Assembly: GCF_009765755.1 (NCBI RefSeq)
Contig: NZ_LMUV01000002.1
Span: forward strand, 62,001-126,000
DNA: 64,000 nt
Source: Rhodanobacter sp. L36
GTDB lineage: Bacteria > Pseudomonadota > Gammaproteobacteria > Xanthomonadales > Rhodanobacteraceae
Direction of reading: 5' to 3'
Position numbers and translations under genes: made by a program. Of this stretch, positions 47,282 through 56,353 are shown piece by piece; position 1 is the first letter of the stretch; each line of letters opens with the position of its first letter. A model generated the notes under the pieces. That model was not told the origin of the DNA. It did not search any database and was given only the letters and a program-made list of their open reading frames with translations.

Positions 47282-48741
47282 GCCTCACGCGACGGCAATT
47301 CCTCGCTGCCAGCGTCGCGACCGCCGGCGCCGCACTGGCTGCGGAACTGCCTTCCGCCGCGTCCGCCACCGAAAAGAAACCCATCCGTTCCACGACGTCC
47401 GCACGGAATGTGCTGTTGATCGTTGCCGACGACCAGGGCTATGACCTGAGCTGCTGCAACGGAAAAGTGAAGACGCCTGCACTCGACCAGCTGTCACGCG
47501 AAGGCAGCCTGTTCACCGATGCCTACGCTGCGGTTTCGTCTTGCAGCTCCAGTCGCGCCACGCTGTACACCGGGCTGTATTCGCACACCAATGGCATGTA
47601 CGGCCTCAGTCACGACGTGCACAACTTCTCGCTGCTCGACAACGTCAAAACGCTGCCGTGGATGCTCAAACAGGCCGGCTACGCCACCGCGATCGTCGGC
47701 AAGCTGCACGTGAAGCCGGAAGCCTTGCTGGCATACGACGCCTGGTTGCTGCCCGAGCAGGCCGGAAACCGCAACGTCGCCGCCATGGGTCACGCCGCCG
47801 GCGAGTGGATGCGCGCGCAGGGCAGCAAGCCGTTCTTTCTCACTGTCGGCTACAGCGATCCGCACCGCGCCGGGGATGCATCGCAATTCGGCAACACGCG
47901 CGACTGGCCCGAAGTCAGGCGTGAACGTTATGCACCATCCGACGTTGCCATCCCGTCGCACCTGCCCGATCTGCCCGAGGTGCGCGCCGACCTGGCGCAG
48001 TACTACGAAGCGGTAAGCCGGCTGGACAGCGGTGTCGGTATCTTGCTTCGCGAGCTGGAAGCATCGGGCCACGCTGAGGACACGCTGGTCATCTATCTGA
48101 GCGACAACGGCCGGCCGTTCCCCGGCGCCAAGGACAACCTCTACTACGAAGGCATCCACCTGCCGTTGATCGTGCGTGCGCCGGGTCGCAAGGGCGACGT
48201 CCGCTGCCGCGCGATGGTCAGCTGGATCGATATCACGCCCACCATCCTCGACTGGGCCGGAGCACATCCGCCCGCCGACTATCACTATCTGCCGCTGCCC
48301 GGGCGCTCGTTGCTGCCCATTCTGGAAACGCCCGATCCGGCAGGCTGGGATCGCATCTTTGCCACGCACTCGTTCCACGAGATCAATCAGTACTATCCGA
48401 TCCGCTCGCTACGTACGCGGCAATACAGCTACTTCCACAATCTTGAGCCTGCGCTCAGCGTGCCGATCGCCAGCGACGTGGCGCTGTCGCCCAGCTGGAA
48501 AGCCATCAACTCAACCTCGGGCGCGCGGCTTGGCAAGCGCTCCCTTGATGCGTTTCACCATCGCCCGGAAGAAGAGCTATACGACCTCGCCAACGATCCC
48601 GACGAAGTGAACAATCTGGCTGGGGATGTCGCGCATGCGGCAGCACTCGCAGGCCTTCGGCAGCAACTGGCTGCGTGGCGCACCGCTACGCACGACCCCT
48701 GGATGGCCGGCGTCACTGATCCGTTCGGCCCCGCACATTGA
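47278..48741 (+). CDS. Tat-exported sulfatase resembling N-sulfoglucosamine sulfohydrolase
   Basis: 487 aa type I sulfatase with a twin-arginine signal (TRRQFLAAS, cut near 30). Metal ligands include D51-D52 in IVADDQG and a later LSDNGRPFPG. The formylglycine motif is C89-S-S-S-R93 followed by ATLYTG, with Ser where Pro or Ala is usual. HTNGMYGLSHDVHNF, a later DPHRAG, ITPTILDW, LPGRSLLPILE and the closing THDPW match heparan N-sulfatase (SGSH) block for block. It should hydrolyse an N- or O-sulfate on a glucosamine-type sugar, the exact bond being unproven. No maturase gene lies nearby. Seven bp before the next gene. Confidence 0.85.
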   Translation: MSLTRRQFLAASVATAGAALAAELPSAASATEKKPIRSTTSARNVLLIVADDQGYDLSCCNGKVKTPALDQLSREGSLFTDAYAAVSSCSSSRATLYTGLYSHTNGMYGLSHDVHNFSLLDNVKTLPWMLKQAGYATAIVGKLHVKPEALLAYDAWLLPEQAGNRNVAAMGHAAGEWMRAQGSKPFFLTVGYSDPHRAGDASQFGNTRDWPEVRRERYAPSDVAIPSHLPDLPEVRADLAQYYEAVSRLDSGVGILLRELEASGHAEDTLVIYLSDNGRPFPGAKDNLYYEGIHLPLIVRAPGRKGDVRCRAMVSWIDITPTILDWAGAHPPADYHYLPLPGRSLLPILETPDPAGWDRIFATHSFHEINQYYPIRSLRTRQYSYFHNLEPALSVPIASDVALSPSWKAINSTSGARLGKRSLDAFHHRPEEELYDLANDPDEVNNLAGDVAHAAALAGLRQQLAAWRTATHDPWMAGVTDPFGPAH

Positions 48742-48748
48742 GAACACG

Positions 48749-51025
48749 ATGAATCCACTGCTCCGCCATTTGTTCCGCAGCATCGCCTTGACCTTGACGC
48801 TGACTGCGGCCGTCAGCATCCATGCCACAGACACCGATCCGAGCTTCGTGCTCCGCGCCACGTCGAAGAACTTCGGCAACTACTTCCCGAGCTATCTGGC
48901 CAACGGCTATTTCTCGACGATGACCTCGGAACGCGGTACCGAAGGCAACCTTGCTTACATGGTCGCGTTCATGGATTACGCCAAGGACGATATTGCGCGG
49001 CCGGCCGCGATCCCGGGTTGGAGCGGCATCGACTACAGCACCGGCAAATCGACCGTCGGCGAGTTCTGGCTCAATCGCACCCTGCTCAGCGACAAGGCCT
49101 TCGGCGACTATCACCAAGCGCTGAACATGCACGACGGCACGCTCACCACGAGCTACCGCTATACCGACGACAGCAAGAAATCCACGCGCATCGCGATCAC
49201 CACCTTCGTCAGCCAGGCCGACACGCACATCGCGGCGACACGCATCGCGATCACGCCGGAATTCGACGGCACCGTGCAGTTGTCGTTTCCGTTGAACATC
49301 TGGGCGCCACATCAGCCGCGCTTCCCGATCGGCAAGATGACCGGCGACGAGATGCTCGCCGCGGTCGCCGCCAACAACATGTCGGTCACCGAACCGGTCA
49401 ACTATCGCACCGCCGATCGCGCGCCGGTCTGGTATCACGGCGATACGCACGTTTCCAACAACGATGGCAACGCGAAAGAGCTGACTTTGTGGCTCGACGG
49501 CAAGGCCGAACAAGGCTTGCGCATGGCCGAGGCCGCAGCGATCGAACTGCCAAAAAATGTGCAGCCCGGCGATGTTGTCGTCGACAAGAGCACGTATCAG
49601 CTCGCGATCAACCTGAAGATTCCGGTGCAACGCGGACAGACCTACACCTTCACCAAATACGTCGCGATGTCCCGCGAAAACTGGGGCGGCGATGCCCTTG
49701 CCACCGCGAAGCTGGCGACGGCCGCGCGCAGCACCGGCTTCGACAAACTGCTCGCGGCGCACAAGGACGCGTGGCATGAGTTGTGGAAATCGGACATCGT
49801 GATCGATGGCGATCCGAACGTGCAGCAGGCCGTGCATTCGGACCTCTACTATCTGCTGTCCAACTCGACCACCGGCACGGCATGGCCGATGGGCGCGTGC
49901 GCGCTCACGCCGAACTATGCCGGGCATGCGTTCTGGGATTCCGATTCATGGGTGTTCCCGGCCTTGCTGCTGCTGCACCCGGAGCGCGCCAAGCCGATCG
50001 TGATGTTCCGCGATCGCACCATGCAGCCGGCGCGCGATCGCGCGATCCAGTACGGCGCGAAGGGCACCATGTTTCCGTGGGAAGCCGATCCGGAAACGGG
50101 TGTCGATCACACGCCGCATTTCGCCTATGGGGTCTTCCGCGAGATCCACGTCAACGCCGACATCGCCATCGCGCAATGGCAGTACTACCTCGCCAGCGGC
50201 GACGATGCATGGCTGAAGCAGAGTGGCTGGCCGGTGATCCGCGAGATCGCGCAGTTCTGGGTCAGCCGGGTCACCTATGACAAGGCACACGATCGCTACG
50301 AAATCCTGCACGTCACTTCGCCCGACGAAGCCTACGACGACGTGCCGAACGACTCGTTCACCAACGCGGCCGCACGCAAGGCGCTGGACATCGCGACCGC
50401 AGCAGCGATCAAAGTCGGCGAACGACCCGATCCGAAATGGGCCGATATCTCGAAGAAGATGTATGTCCCGTTCGACGAGAAAGCGCAGCGCCATCTCGAC
50501 TTCGACGCCAGCGTGCCGCACGACAAGATCACCTGGATGGGCTCGTCGCTCGCGTGGCTGATGTATCCGAACCTCGACCTGCCGATGACGGCTGAAATCC
50601 GGAAAAACGATTTCGCCTTTCAGCTCGACGAACTGAAAGTGCACGGCAACGACCCGAACGAGATGATGATGGTGATGCTCGCCACCGCCGCGGCGGAAGT
50701 GGGCGATGGCAAGACCGCTGGCGAGTGGATGCAGCGCAACCTGGTCGGCTTTCTCAAGGCGCCGTACAACGTGCGCAGTGAAACTGCGTACAACAACGCC
50801 GGCTACATCCTGGCGACCTCGGCGGGTTTCGTGCAGAGCATCGTTTACGGACTCACCGGTTTGCGCGTGCAGGACGACGGCCTCGCGCAGACGTATGCGC
50901 CGGTGCTGCCGCCGGGCTGGAAATCGCTCACGCTCAAGCGCGTGCATTTCCGCGGCAAGCAGTACGACATCTCGATCGACCGCGATGCAACCGGCAAGGC
51001 GACGCTGAGCCGCAAGGCACTTTGA
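48749..51025 (+). CDS. Exported GH65 hydrolase A (PGGHG/kojibiose-hydrolase type)
   Basis: 758 aa with a signal peptide ending SIHA at about 26. N-terminal beta-sandwich, linker, (alpha/alpha)6 barrel and C-terminal beta domain follow the GH65 plan. FWDSDSWVFP (D397), TSPDEAYDD (E527) and VRSETAYNN (E678) align with D301, E430 and E574 of human protein-glucosylgalactosylhydroxylysine glucosidase, so it has a catalytic base and should hydrolyse rather than phosphorolyse. Alpha-1,2- or other alpha-glucosides are plausible substrates. It sits 7 bp after the sulfatase and 4 bp before the TPR gene. About 60 percent alike to hydrolase B by eye. Confidence 0.87.
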   Translation: MNPLLRHLFRSIALTLTLTAAVSIHATDTDPSFVLRATSKNFGNYFPSYLANGYFSTMTSERGTEGNLAYMVAFMDYAKDDIARPAAIPGWSGIDYSTGKSTVGEFWLNRTLLSDKAFGDYHQALNMHDGTLTTSYRYTDDSKKSTRIAITTFVSQADTHIAATRIAITPEFDGTVQLSFPLNIWAPHQPRFPIGKMTGDEMLAAVAANNMSVTEPVNYRTADRAPVWYHGDTHVSNNDGNAKELTLWLDGKAEQGLRMAEAAAIELPKNVQPGDVVVDKSTYQLAINLKIPVQRGQTYTFTKYVAMSRENWGGDALATAKLATAARSTGFDKLLAAHKDAWHELWKSDIVIDGDPNVQQAVHSDLYYLLSNSTTGTAWPMGACALTPNYAGHAFWDSDSWVFPALLLLHPERAKPIVMFRDRTMQPARDRAIQYGAKGTMFPWEADPETGVDHTPHFAYGVFREIHVNADIAIAQWQYYLASGDDAWLKQSGWPVIREIAQFWVSRVTYDKAHDRYEILHVTSPDEAYDDVPNDSFTNAAARKALDIATAAAIKVGERPDPKWADISKKMYVPFDEKAQRHLDFDASVPHDKITWMGSSLAWLMYPNLDLPMTAEIRKNDFAFQLDELKVHGNDPNEMMMVMLATAAAEVGDGKTAGEWMQRNLVGFLKAPYNVRSETAYNNAGYILATSAGFVQSIVYGLTGLRVQDDGLAQTYAPVLPPGWKSLTLKRVHFRGKQYDISIDRDATGKATLSRKAL

Positions 51026-51029
51026 CGAA

Positions 51030-52868
51030 ATGAACGCGATGTCCAGCTTGCCGCCTGCGCTTCTCGATGCCATGCGGCAGGTTGGCGCGTTGCTGCAGTC
51101 GGGTGACTACGCAGCCGCGCACCATCGGCTTGAAATCCTGGTGATGGAACATCCCGACTACGTCGAAGCGTTGCGCCTGCTTGCCGGCACCAAGCAGGCG
51201 CTCGGTGATGTGGACGCGGCAGAAGTATTGTTGCGAAAAGCGTTCGCGATCGATCCGAACTGGGCACCCACACTCTCGACGCTGGGCGAGCTGCTGCTTG
51301 GTCGCGGCCGCGGCGACGATGCCGAACCGTTGCTGCGTCGTGCCGCGCAACGCATGCCTCAAGCTGCGCTCGCGCTCGCGCGCCACTACAACGACACGCA
51401 GCGGCCGACCGATGCGCTCGCACTCGTCGCGCCGCTGTGCAACGCAGGACAAGTCGACGCCGAACTCGTCGCGCAACACGTGGCCGCGCTCGCGGCGCTG
51501 GGCCGCGCGCAGGAAGCCCTCGACGTCTATCGAGAGATGGCCGATACCATGTCTGGCAGTCATGAAGCCGCGTATGCGCTGGCTCTCGCACTCGCCGCAG
51601 CCAATGAACATGCGGAGGCCGAGGGAACCATGGGATATGTGCTGGCATGCGGCTATCGCACGGCAGCCGTCTATTTCACTCGCGCACGCAGCCTGGTTGC
51701 ACTCGGCAACTTCGATCGCGCCGAGCAAGACCTTCGTGACTGTTTGCAAATCGATCCGCGGCTGGCCGATGCGCATAGCCATCTCGCGCGACTGATCTGG
51801 ATGCGCACCGGTGACACCCGGGAAACCACCGAAGTGCTCGATCGTGCCCTGCAATCATTTCCTGGCGACGACGCACTGCGCGCGGCCAAGGCCGCGATTC
51901 TTCAGGGTGCGGGCGATGCACGCGGCGCATACGCCTGCCTGGCTGAACAAGTTGCACGCACGCAGGCGTCGCCGGCGCTTCTCGTGCGTGCAGGACTTGC
52001 CGCGCTGGATGTCGATCCCGCTGCGGCGCTGACACTTGCCGAGCGCGCGCTGCATGCATCGCCGAATCACCAGGCTGCACGAAACCTGCTGGTCGCCGCG
52101 CAGCTCGGTGTCGGCGATGCGCAGAACGCACTGCGACATTGCGAGGCATTGCTTGCAAACACGCCCGACGATCAATACCTCGTCGCGCTGCAGACTACGG
52201 CATGGCGAATGCTCGGCGATGAGCGTTACCTCGCTTACTGCGATTACGCGGCGCTGGCCGTGCCGCAAACCTTGCCTGTGCCTTCGTCGTGGTCGAATCT
52301 GCCGGGTTTTCTTGCCGACCTGAAACAAAGTCTCGAACGGCTGCACAACCCGACCGGCCATCCGTTGCTGTTCCAGTCGCTGCGTCACGGTACCGAAACG
52401 ACCGAGGACCTCACGCGCAGCGCAGACCCGGTGATCCAGGCCTTGTTCAAAGCATTCGACGAGCCGATTCGCGAATACCTCGCGCGCATCGGTCACGGCA
52501 ACGATCCGTTGCGGCGTCGCAATCGCGGCAACTATCGCTTCAACGGCAGCTGGTCGGTGCGCCTGCGTTCGTCGGGTTATCACAACAACCACGTGCATCC
52601 GCGCGGATGGATATCGTCGGCGTTCTACGTCGACCTGCCCGACAATATGAATCACGCGTCGAACAACGAAGGCTGCCTCGCTTTCGCCGAACCGGGCATC
52701 GTGACCACGCCACCACTGCACGCCGAGCATGTCGTGCGTCCGCAGCCGGGGATGCTGGTGCTGTTCCCATCTTATTTCTGGCACGGCACCGTGCCGTTCA
52801 ACAGCGAGCAGACGCGGCTGACGGTCGCCTTCGACGTGCTGCCCGACTCTTCCACGGAACACACATGA
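51030..52868 (+). CDS. TPR-repeat protein with C-terminal 2OG-Fe(II) oxygenase domain
   Basis: 612 aa cytoplasmic protein. Residues about 15-390 are tandem TPR helices (for example SGDYAAAHHRLEILVMEHPD, GDVDAAEVLLRKAFAIDPN). Residues about 420-605 form a putative 2-oxoglutarate oxygenase with NNHVHPRGWISSAFYV (HxH) and YFWHGTVPF plus RLTVAFDV. The domain is the same type as the small protein at 37814-38491. Such fusions may modify proteins, with TPR recruiting the target, but no substrate is known. It is embedded between two paralogous GH65 genes with a 4 bp gap and an ATGA overlap. Confidence 0.8.
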   Translation: MNAMSSLPPALLDAMRQVGALLQSGDYAAAHHRLEILVMEHPDYVEALRLLAGTKQALGDVDAAEVLLRKAFAIDPNWAPTLSTLGELLLGRGRGDDAEPLLRRAAQRMPQAALALARHYNDTQRPTDALALVAPLCNAGQVDAELVAQHVAALAALGRAQEALDVYREMADTMSGSHEAAYALALALAAANEHAEAEGTMGYVLACGYRTAAVYFTRARSLVALGNFDRAEQDLRDCLQIDPRLADAHSHLARLIWMRTGDTRETTEVLDRALQSFPGDDALRAAKAAILQGAGDARGAYACLAEQVARTQASPALLVRAGLAALDVDPAAALTLAERALHASPNHQAARNLLVAAQLGVGDAQNALRHCEALLANTPDDQYLVALQTTAWRMLGDERYLAYCDYAALAVPQTLPVPSSWSNLPGFLADLKQSLERLHNPTGHPLLFQSLRHGTETTEDLTRSADPVIQALFKAFDEPIREYLARIGHGNDPLRRRNRGNYRFNGSWSVRLRSSGYHNNHVHPRGWISSAFYVDLPDNMNHASNNEGCLAFAEPGIVTTPPLHAEHVVRPQPGMLVLFPSYFWHGTVPFNSEQTRLTVAFDVLPDSSTEHT

Positions 52869-55123
52869 AATCACGCGCCTTGCTGTTGACGTTGATGGCC
52901 TTGCTCACCACGTCGGCCTTCGCCGAAACTCCGGATCCAAGTTTCAGCCTGACCGCCACCGCGAAGGATTTCGCCAACTATTTTCCCGGCCAGCTCGCCA
53001 ACGGCTACTTCTCGACGATGACCGCGCCGCGCGGCACCGAAGGCAACCTCGCGTACATGGTCGCCTTCATGGATTACGCGAAAGACGATGCCTCACGTCC
53101 CGCCGCGATCCCGGGTTGGACCGAGGTCGACTACAGCACCGGCAATTCCTCCGCCGGGCATTTCTGGATGAACCAGGTCGATCTGTCGCCCGCCGTATTC
53201 CAGGAGTATTCGCAGACGCTCGACCTGCACGACGCGACATTGACCACGCACTATCGCTACCTCGATCACGGCAAGGCGACGCGCGTGGAAGTGACCACGC
53301 TGGTCAGCCAGGCATCGCCGCATCTCGCCGCGACGCGCGTGTCGTTCACCCCGGAATTCGACGGCGAGGTCGAACTGTCGTTCGCGTTAAATACCTGGGC
53401 GCCGTACGAACCGCGTTTTGCGCTCGGCAAGATCACCGGCGAGCAGATGCAGGAACAGGTCGCCTCGCGCAACATGAAACTGCAGGCGATTCCGCCAGCC
53501 ACCGCGGATCGCGCGCCACTCTGGTATCACGGCGATACGCACGTGCTGCACAGCGACGGCGACACGCAGGACATGACGCTGTCGCTCGATGGCCGTGCCG
53601 AACAGGGACTGCGCATGGCCGAAGCGGCGGCGATCGAACTGCCTGCCGGACTCAAGCCACGCGAGGCGACGTTCTACAAAAGTGACTATCGACTCGCGTT
53701 GAACCTGCGCGTATCCGTGCGCAAGGGCGTTACTTACACCTTCACCAAGTATGTCGCTGCGTCGCGCGAAAGTTGGGGCGGTGACGCGGATGCCGACATG
53801 GCGCTGGCAAAAGCCGCGCGTGAAAAAGGTTTCGAATCCCTGCTCGATGCACACAAGGACGCGTGGCACACGCTGTGGCAAACGGACGTCCGGATCGATG
53901 GCGACGCCAAGGCCCAGCAGATCGTCCACGCAGATCTTTACTACCTGCTTTCCAATTCCACACGCGACACGGCATGGCCGATCGGTGCCTGCGCGATGAC
54001 GCCGGGTTATCTCGGCCACGCGTTCTGGGACAGCGATTCTTGGGTGTTTCCCGCGCTGTTGCTGCTGCATCCGCAACGCGCGAAATCGCTGGTGATGTTC
54101 CGCTCGCGTACTTTGCCCGCCGCACAACAGCGCGCAAGCGAACGACATCTGCAAGGGGCGATGTATCCGTGGGAAGCCGATCCGCAGAATGGCACCGAAC
54201 AGACGCCGCACTTCGCCTATGTGCTGGGCGAGCGCGAGATCCACGTCAACGCCGACATCGCCATTGCGCAGTGGCAGTACTACCTCGCCAGCGGCGACAA
54301 GGCCTGGCTGAAGCAATACGGCTGGCCGGTGATTCGCAATGTCGCCGAGTTCTGGGCAAGCCGTGCGACGTGGAACGTCGCGCAGAAACGCTACGACATC
54401 CTGCACGTCACGTCGGTCGACGAGGACTATAACGACGTGCCGAACGACACCTTCACGAATGTCTCTGCCGTACGCGCGCTGGAGATCGCCACTGCGGCTG
54501 CGGGCATCGTCGGCGAACACGCCGACCCGCACTGGACGGAGGTGGCGAAGAAGATGCACGTGCCGTTTTCCGCCGCCGACTCGCATCACCTCGACTTCGA
54601 CGAAAGCGTGCCGCACGACATCGATTCGTGGGGCGGCAGTTCGCTCCCGATGCTGTCGTATCCATCGCTGGATTTCCCGATGGACGCCGGGCTGCGCCGC
54701 CGCGATTTCGATTACGCGGTGAGCCCCATCGCGCGTTCGCACCACGATCCCAACAGCATGGGCCTGGCGCCGATGTCGATCGCCGCCGCCACACTCGGCG
54801 ATGCCGCCGGCGCCAGTGCTTGGTTCGATCGCAACATCACCGCCAACGTGATCAAGCCGCCGTTCGACGTGCGCACCGAAACCGCCAACAACAACACCGG
54901 CTATTTCCTCACCGCTTCAGCGGGGCTGATGCAGAACATCGTCTACGGTTTTTCCGGCCTTCGCATCCAGCCGGACGGATTGACTCAAGCGTATGCACCG
55001 GTGCTGCCGTCAGGCTGGAAATCGCTGACGCTCAAACGCGTCACCTGGCGCGGCAAGCTTTACGACATCACCGTCCAACGCGACGCAGCCGGCAAGGTGC
55101 AGCTGACGCGCAAGGCGCTTTGA
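52865..55123 (+). CDS. Exported GH65 hydrolase B (paralogue of A)
   Basis: 752 aa with a signal peptide ending SAFA at residue 20. Same architecture as hydrolase A with the full catalytic set D389 (FWDSDSW), E520 (TSVDEDYND, Val replacing the usual Pro) and E672 (VRTETANNN). Differences cluster around residues 430-460 and 615-640 (SHHDPNSMG against GNDPNEMMM in A), near the expected active-site rim, so linkage or chain-length preference may differ. It starts inside the TPR gene stop. Followed by the esterase after 44 bp. Confidence 0.87.
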   Translation: MKSRALLLTLMALLTTSAFAETPDPSFSLTATAKDFANYFPGQLANGYFSTMTAPRGTEGNLAYMVAFMDYAKDDASRPAAIPGWTEVDYSTGNSSAGHFWMNQVDLSPAVFQEYSQTLDLHDATLTTHYRYLDHGKATRVEVTTLVSQASPHLAATRVSFTPEFDGEVELSFALNTWAPYEPRFALGKITGEQMQEQVASRNMKLQAIPPATADRAPLWYHGDTHVLHSDGDTQDMTLSLDGRAEQGLRMAEAAAIELPAGLKPREATFYKSDYRLALNLRVSVRKGVTYTFTKYVAASRESWGGDADADMALAKAAREKGFESLLDAHKDAWHTLWQTDVRIDGDAKAQQIVHADLYYLLSNSTRDTAWPIGACAMTPGYLGHAFWDSDSWVFPALLLLHPQRAKSLVMFRSRTLPAAQQRASERHLQGAMYPWEADPQNGTEQTPHFAYVLGEREIHVNADIAIAQWQYYLASGDKAWLKQYGWPVIRNVAEFWASRATWNVAQKRYDILHVTSVDEDYNDVPNDTFTNVSAVRALEIATAAAGIVGEHADPHWTEVAKKMHVPFSAADSHHLDFDESVPHDIDSWGGSSLPMLSYPSLDFPMDAGLRRRDFDYAVSPIARSHHDPNSMGLAPMSIAAATLGDAAGASAWFDRNITANVIKPPFDVRTETANNNTGYFLTASAGLMQNIVYGFSGLRIQPDGLTQAYAPVLPSGWKSLTLKRVTWRGKLYDITVQRDAAGKVQLTRKAL

Positions 55124-55167
55124 ACACGAACACATCGCTCACGACATCGACCATCGAGGAACGCTTC

Positions 55168-56241
55168 ATGCACACACGACATGTTCGACGGATTCTTCGC
55201 AGCGCCCTGCTCTGCACGGCGCTCGCCAGTGCGCAGGTGTTTGCGCAGGCGGGGCATCCCGCCGTGGATGCCCAAGGCACGCTTACCTTGCCTTCGTACG
55301 CGGTGCCGTATTCGACGTTCGCGTCGCCCGAAGCCCGCAAGCAGTTCCAGATCATGCTGGAACAGGGCCGACACGCGCCCGGCCCCGCATCGATCGATGC
55401 GAGCCGCACCTATTACGACAAGATCAACACCGATCGCGCGCAACGGATGCAGAAGCTGTATCCGGTGAAGATTCACGCGCAGACCATCGGTGGCGTGCCC
55501 ACCGATGTGGTCGAGCCGGCGCAGGGGATCGCCGCGCGACAGCAGCATCGTGTGCTGATCAATCTGCACGGCGGCGCCTTCCTCTGGGGCGCGCACAGCG
55601 GCGGGCTGGTCGAGGCGATCCCGCTGGCGAACCTGGGTCGGATCAAGGTCGTCACGGTGGATTACCGACAGGGACCCGATCACGTTTTCCCCGCGGCCAG
55701 CGAGGATGTCGAATCGGTGTATCGCGCGCTGCTCAAGAGTTATCCGGCGAAGAACATCGGCATCTACGGTTGCTCCGCCGGCGGCGTGCTCACCGCCGAA
55801 GCAACCGCGCGCATCATCGCGCACAAGTTGCCGACGCCCGGCGCCATCGGCACGTTCTGCGGCTCCATCACCACGATGGAAGGCGATTCGACCTATATCT
55901 CCGGCGTGCTCAGCGGCGATCCGCCGCCGGCCCGGCCGATGCAGCTGACCGACCTGCCCTACTTCAAGGGCGCGCAGGCCAACGACCCGATGGTGTTTCC
56001 GGCGCAGTCGCCGGCGCTGCTGGCGAAATTTCCGCCGACCCTGCTGATCACCGGCACGCGCGACTTCACCATGAGTGCCGTGGTGCACAGTCAAGCGCTG
56101 TTGACCGACGCCGGCGTGGATGCCGAACTGCATGTCTGGGACGGCATGTGGCATTCGTTCTTCTCCGACCCGGAGATGCCGGAGTCGCGCCAGGCCTATG
56201 CGGTGATGGTCGGATTCTTCGACCGCAAGCTCGGACATTGA
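55168..56241 (+). CDS. Secreted alpha/beta-hydrolase (HSL-type esterase)
   Basis: 357 aa with a signal peptide ending VFAQ near 26 and a GAGGA ribosome-binding site. LINLHGGAFLWG gives the oxyanion hole of hormone-sensitive-lipase-type esterases. GCSAGGVLTAEA carries the Ser nucleophile, and TGTRDF with DGMWHSFF supply Asp and His. Last gene of the plus-strand operon. A carbohydrate esterase removing acetyl or similar groups from the glycan would fit the locus, but esterase on another acyl ester is equally possible from sequence alone. Confidence 0.8.
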   Translation: MHTRHVRRILRSALLCTALASAQVFAQAGHPAVDAQGTLTLPSYAVPYSTFASPEARKQFQIMLEQGRHAPGPASIDASRTYYDKINTDRAQRMQKLYPVKIHAQTIGGVPTDVVEPAQGIAARQQHRVLINLHGGAFLWGAHSGGLVEAIPLANLGRIKVVTVDYRQGPDHVFPAASEDVESVYRALLKSYPAKNIGIYGCSAGGVLTAEATARIIAHKLPTPGAIGTFCGSITTMEGDSTYISGVLSGDPPPARPMQLTDLPYFKGAQANDPMVFPAQSPALLAKFPPTLLITGTRDFTMSAVVHSQALLTDAGVDAELHVWDGMWHSFFSDPEMPESRQAYAVMVGFFDRKLGH

Positions 56242-56353
56242 CCACGCGCTCACGACGGCGATCGCATTTACCGGCCGCCGTGGCCGTCGCGGCCTTTGCC
56301 GGCTGGCGTGGCGACGGGTATTCTTTGGTCTGTCCATTACCGTGCGGCGTGCC

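Noticed and set aside
54715-54790. Idea that GH65 hydrolase B lost its catalytic base because A has NDPNEMM where B has HDPNSMG
   Set aside because: Alignment with human PGGHG motifs places the base in VRSETAYNN / VRTETANNN, where both paralogues keep Glu.
37692-56353. Carbohydrate locus as a recent integrative element
   Set aside because: No integrase, transposase, tRNA site or direct repeats could be seen at either edge.
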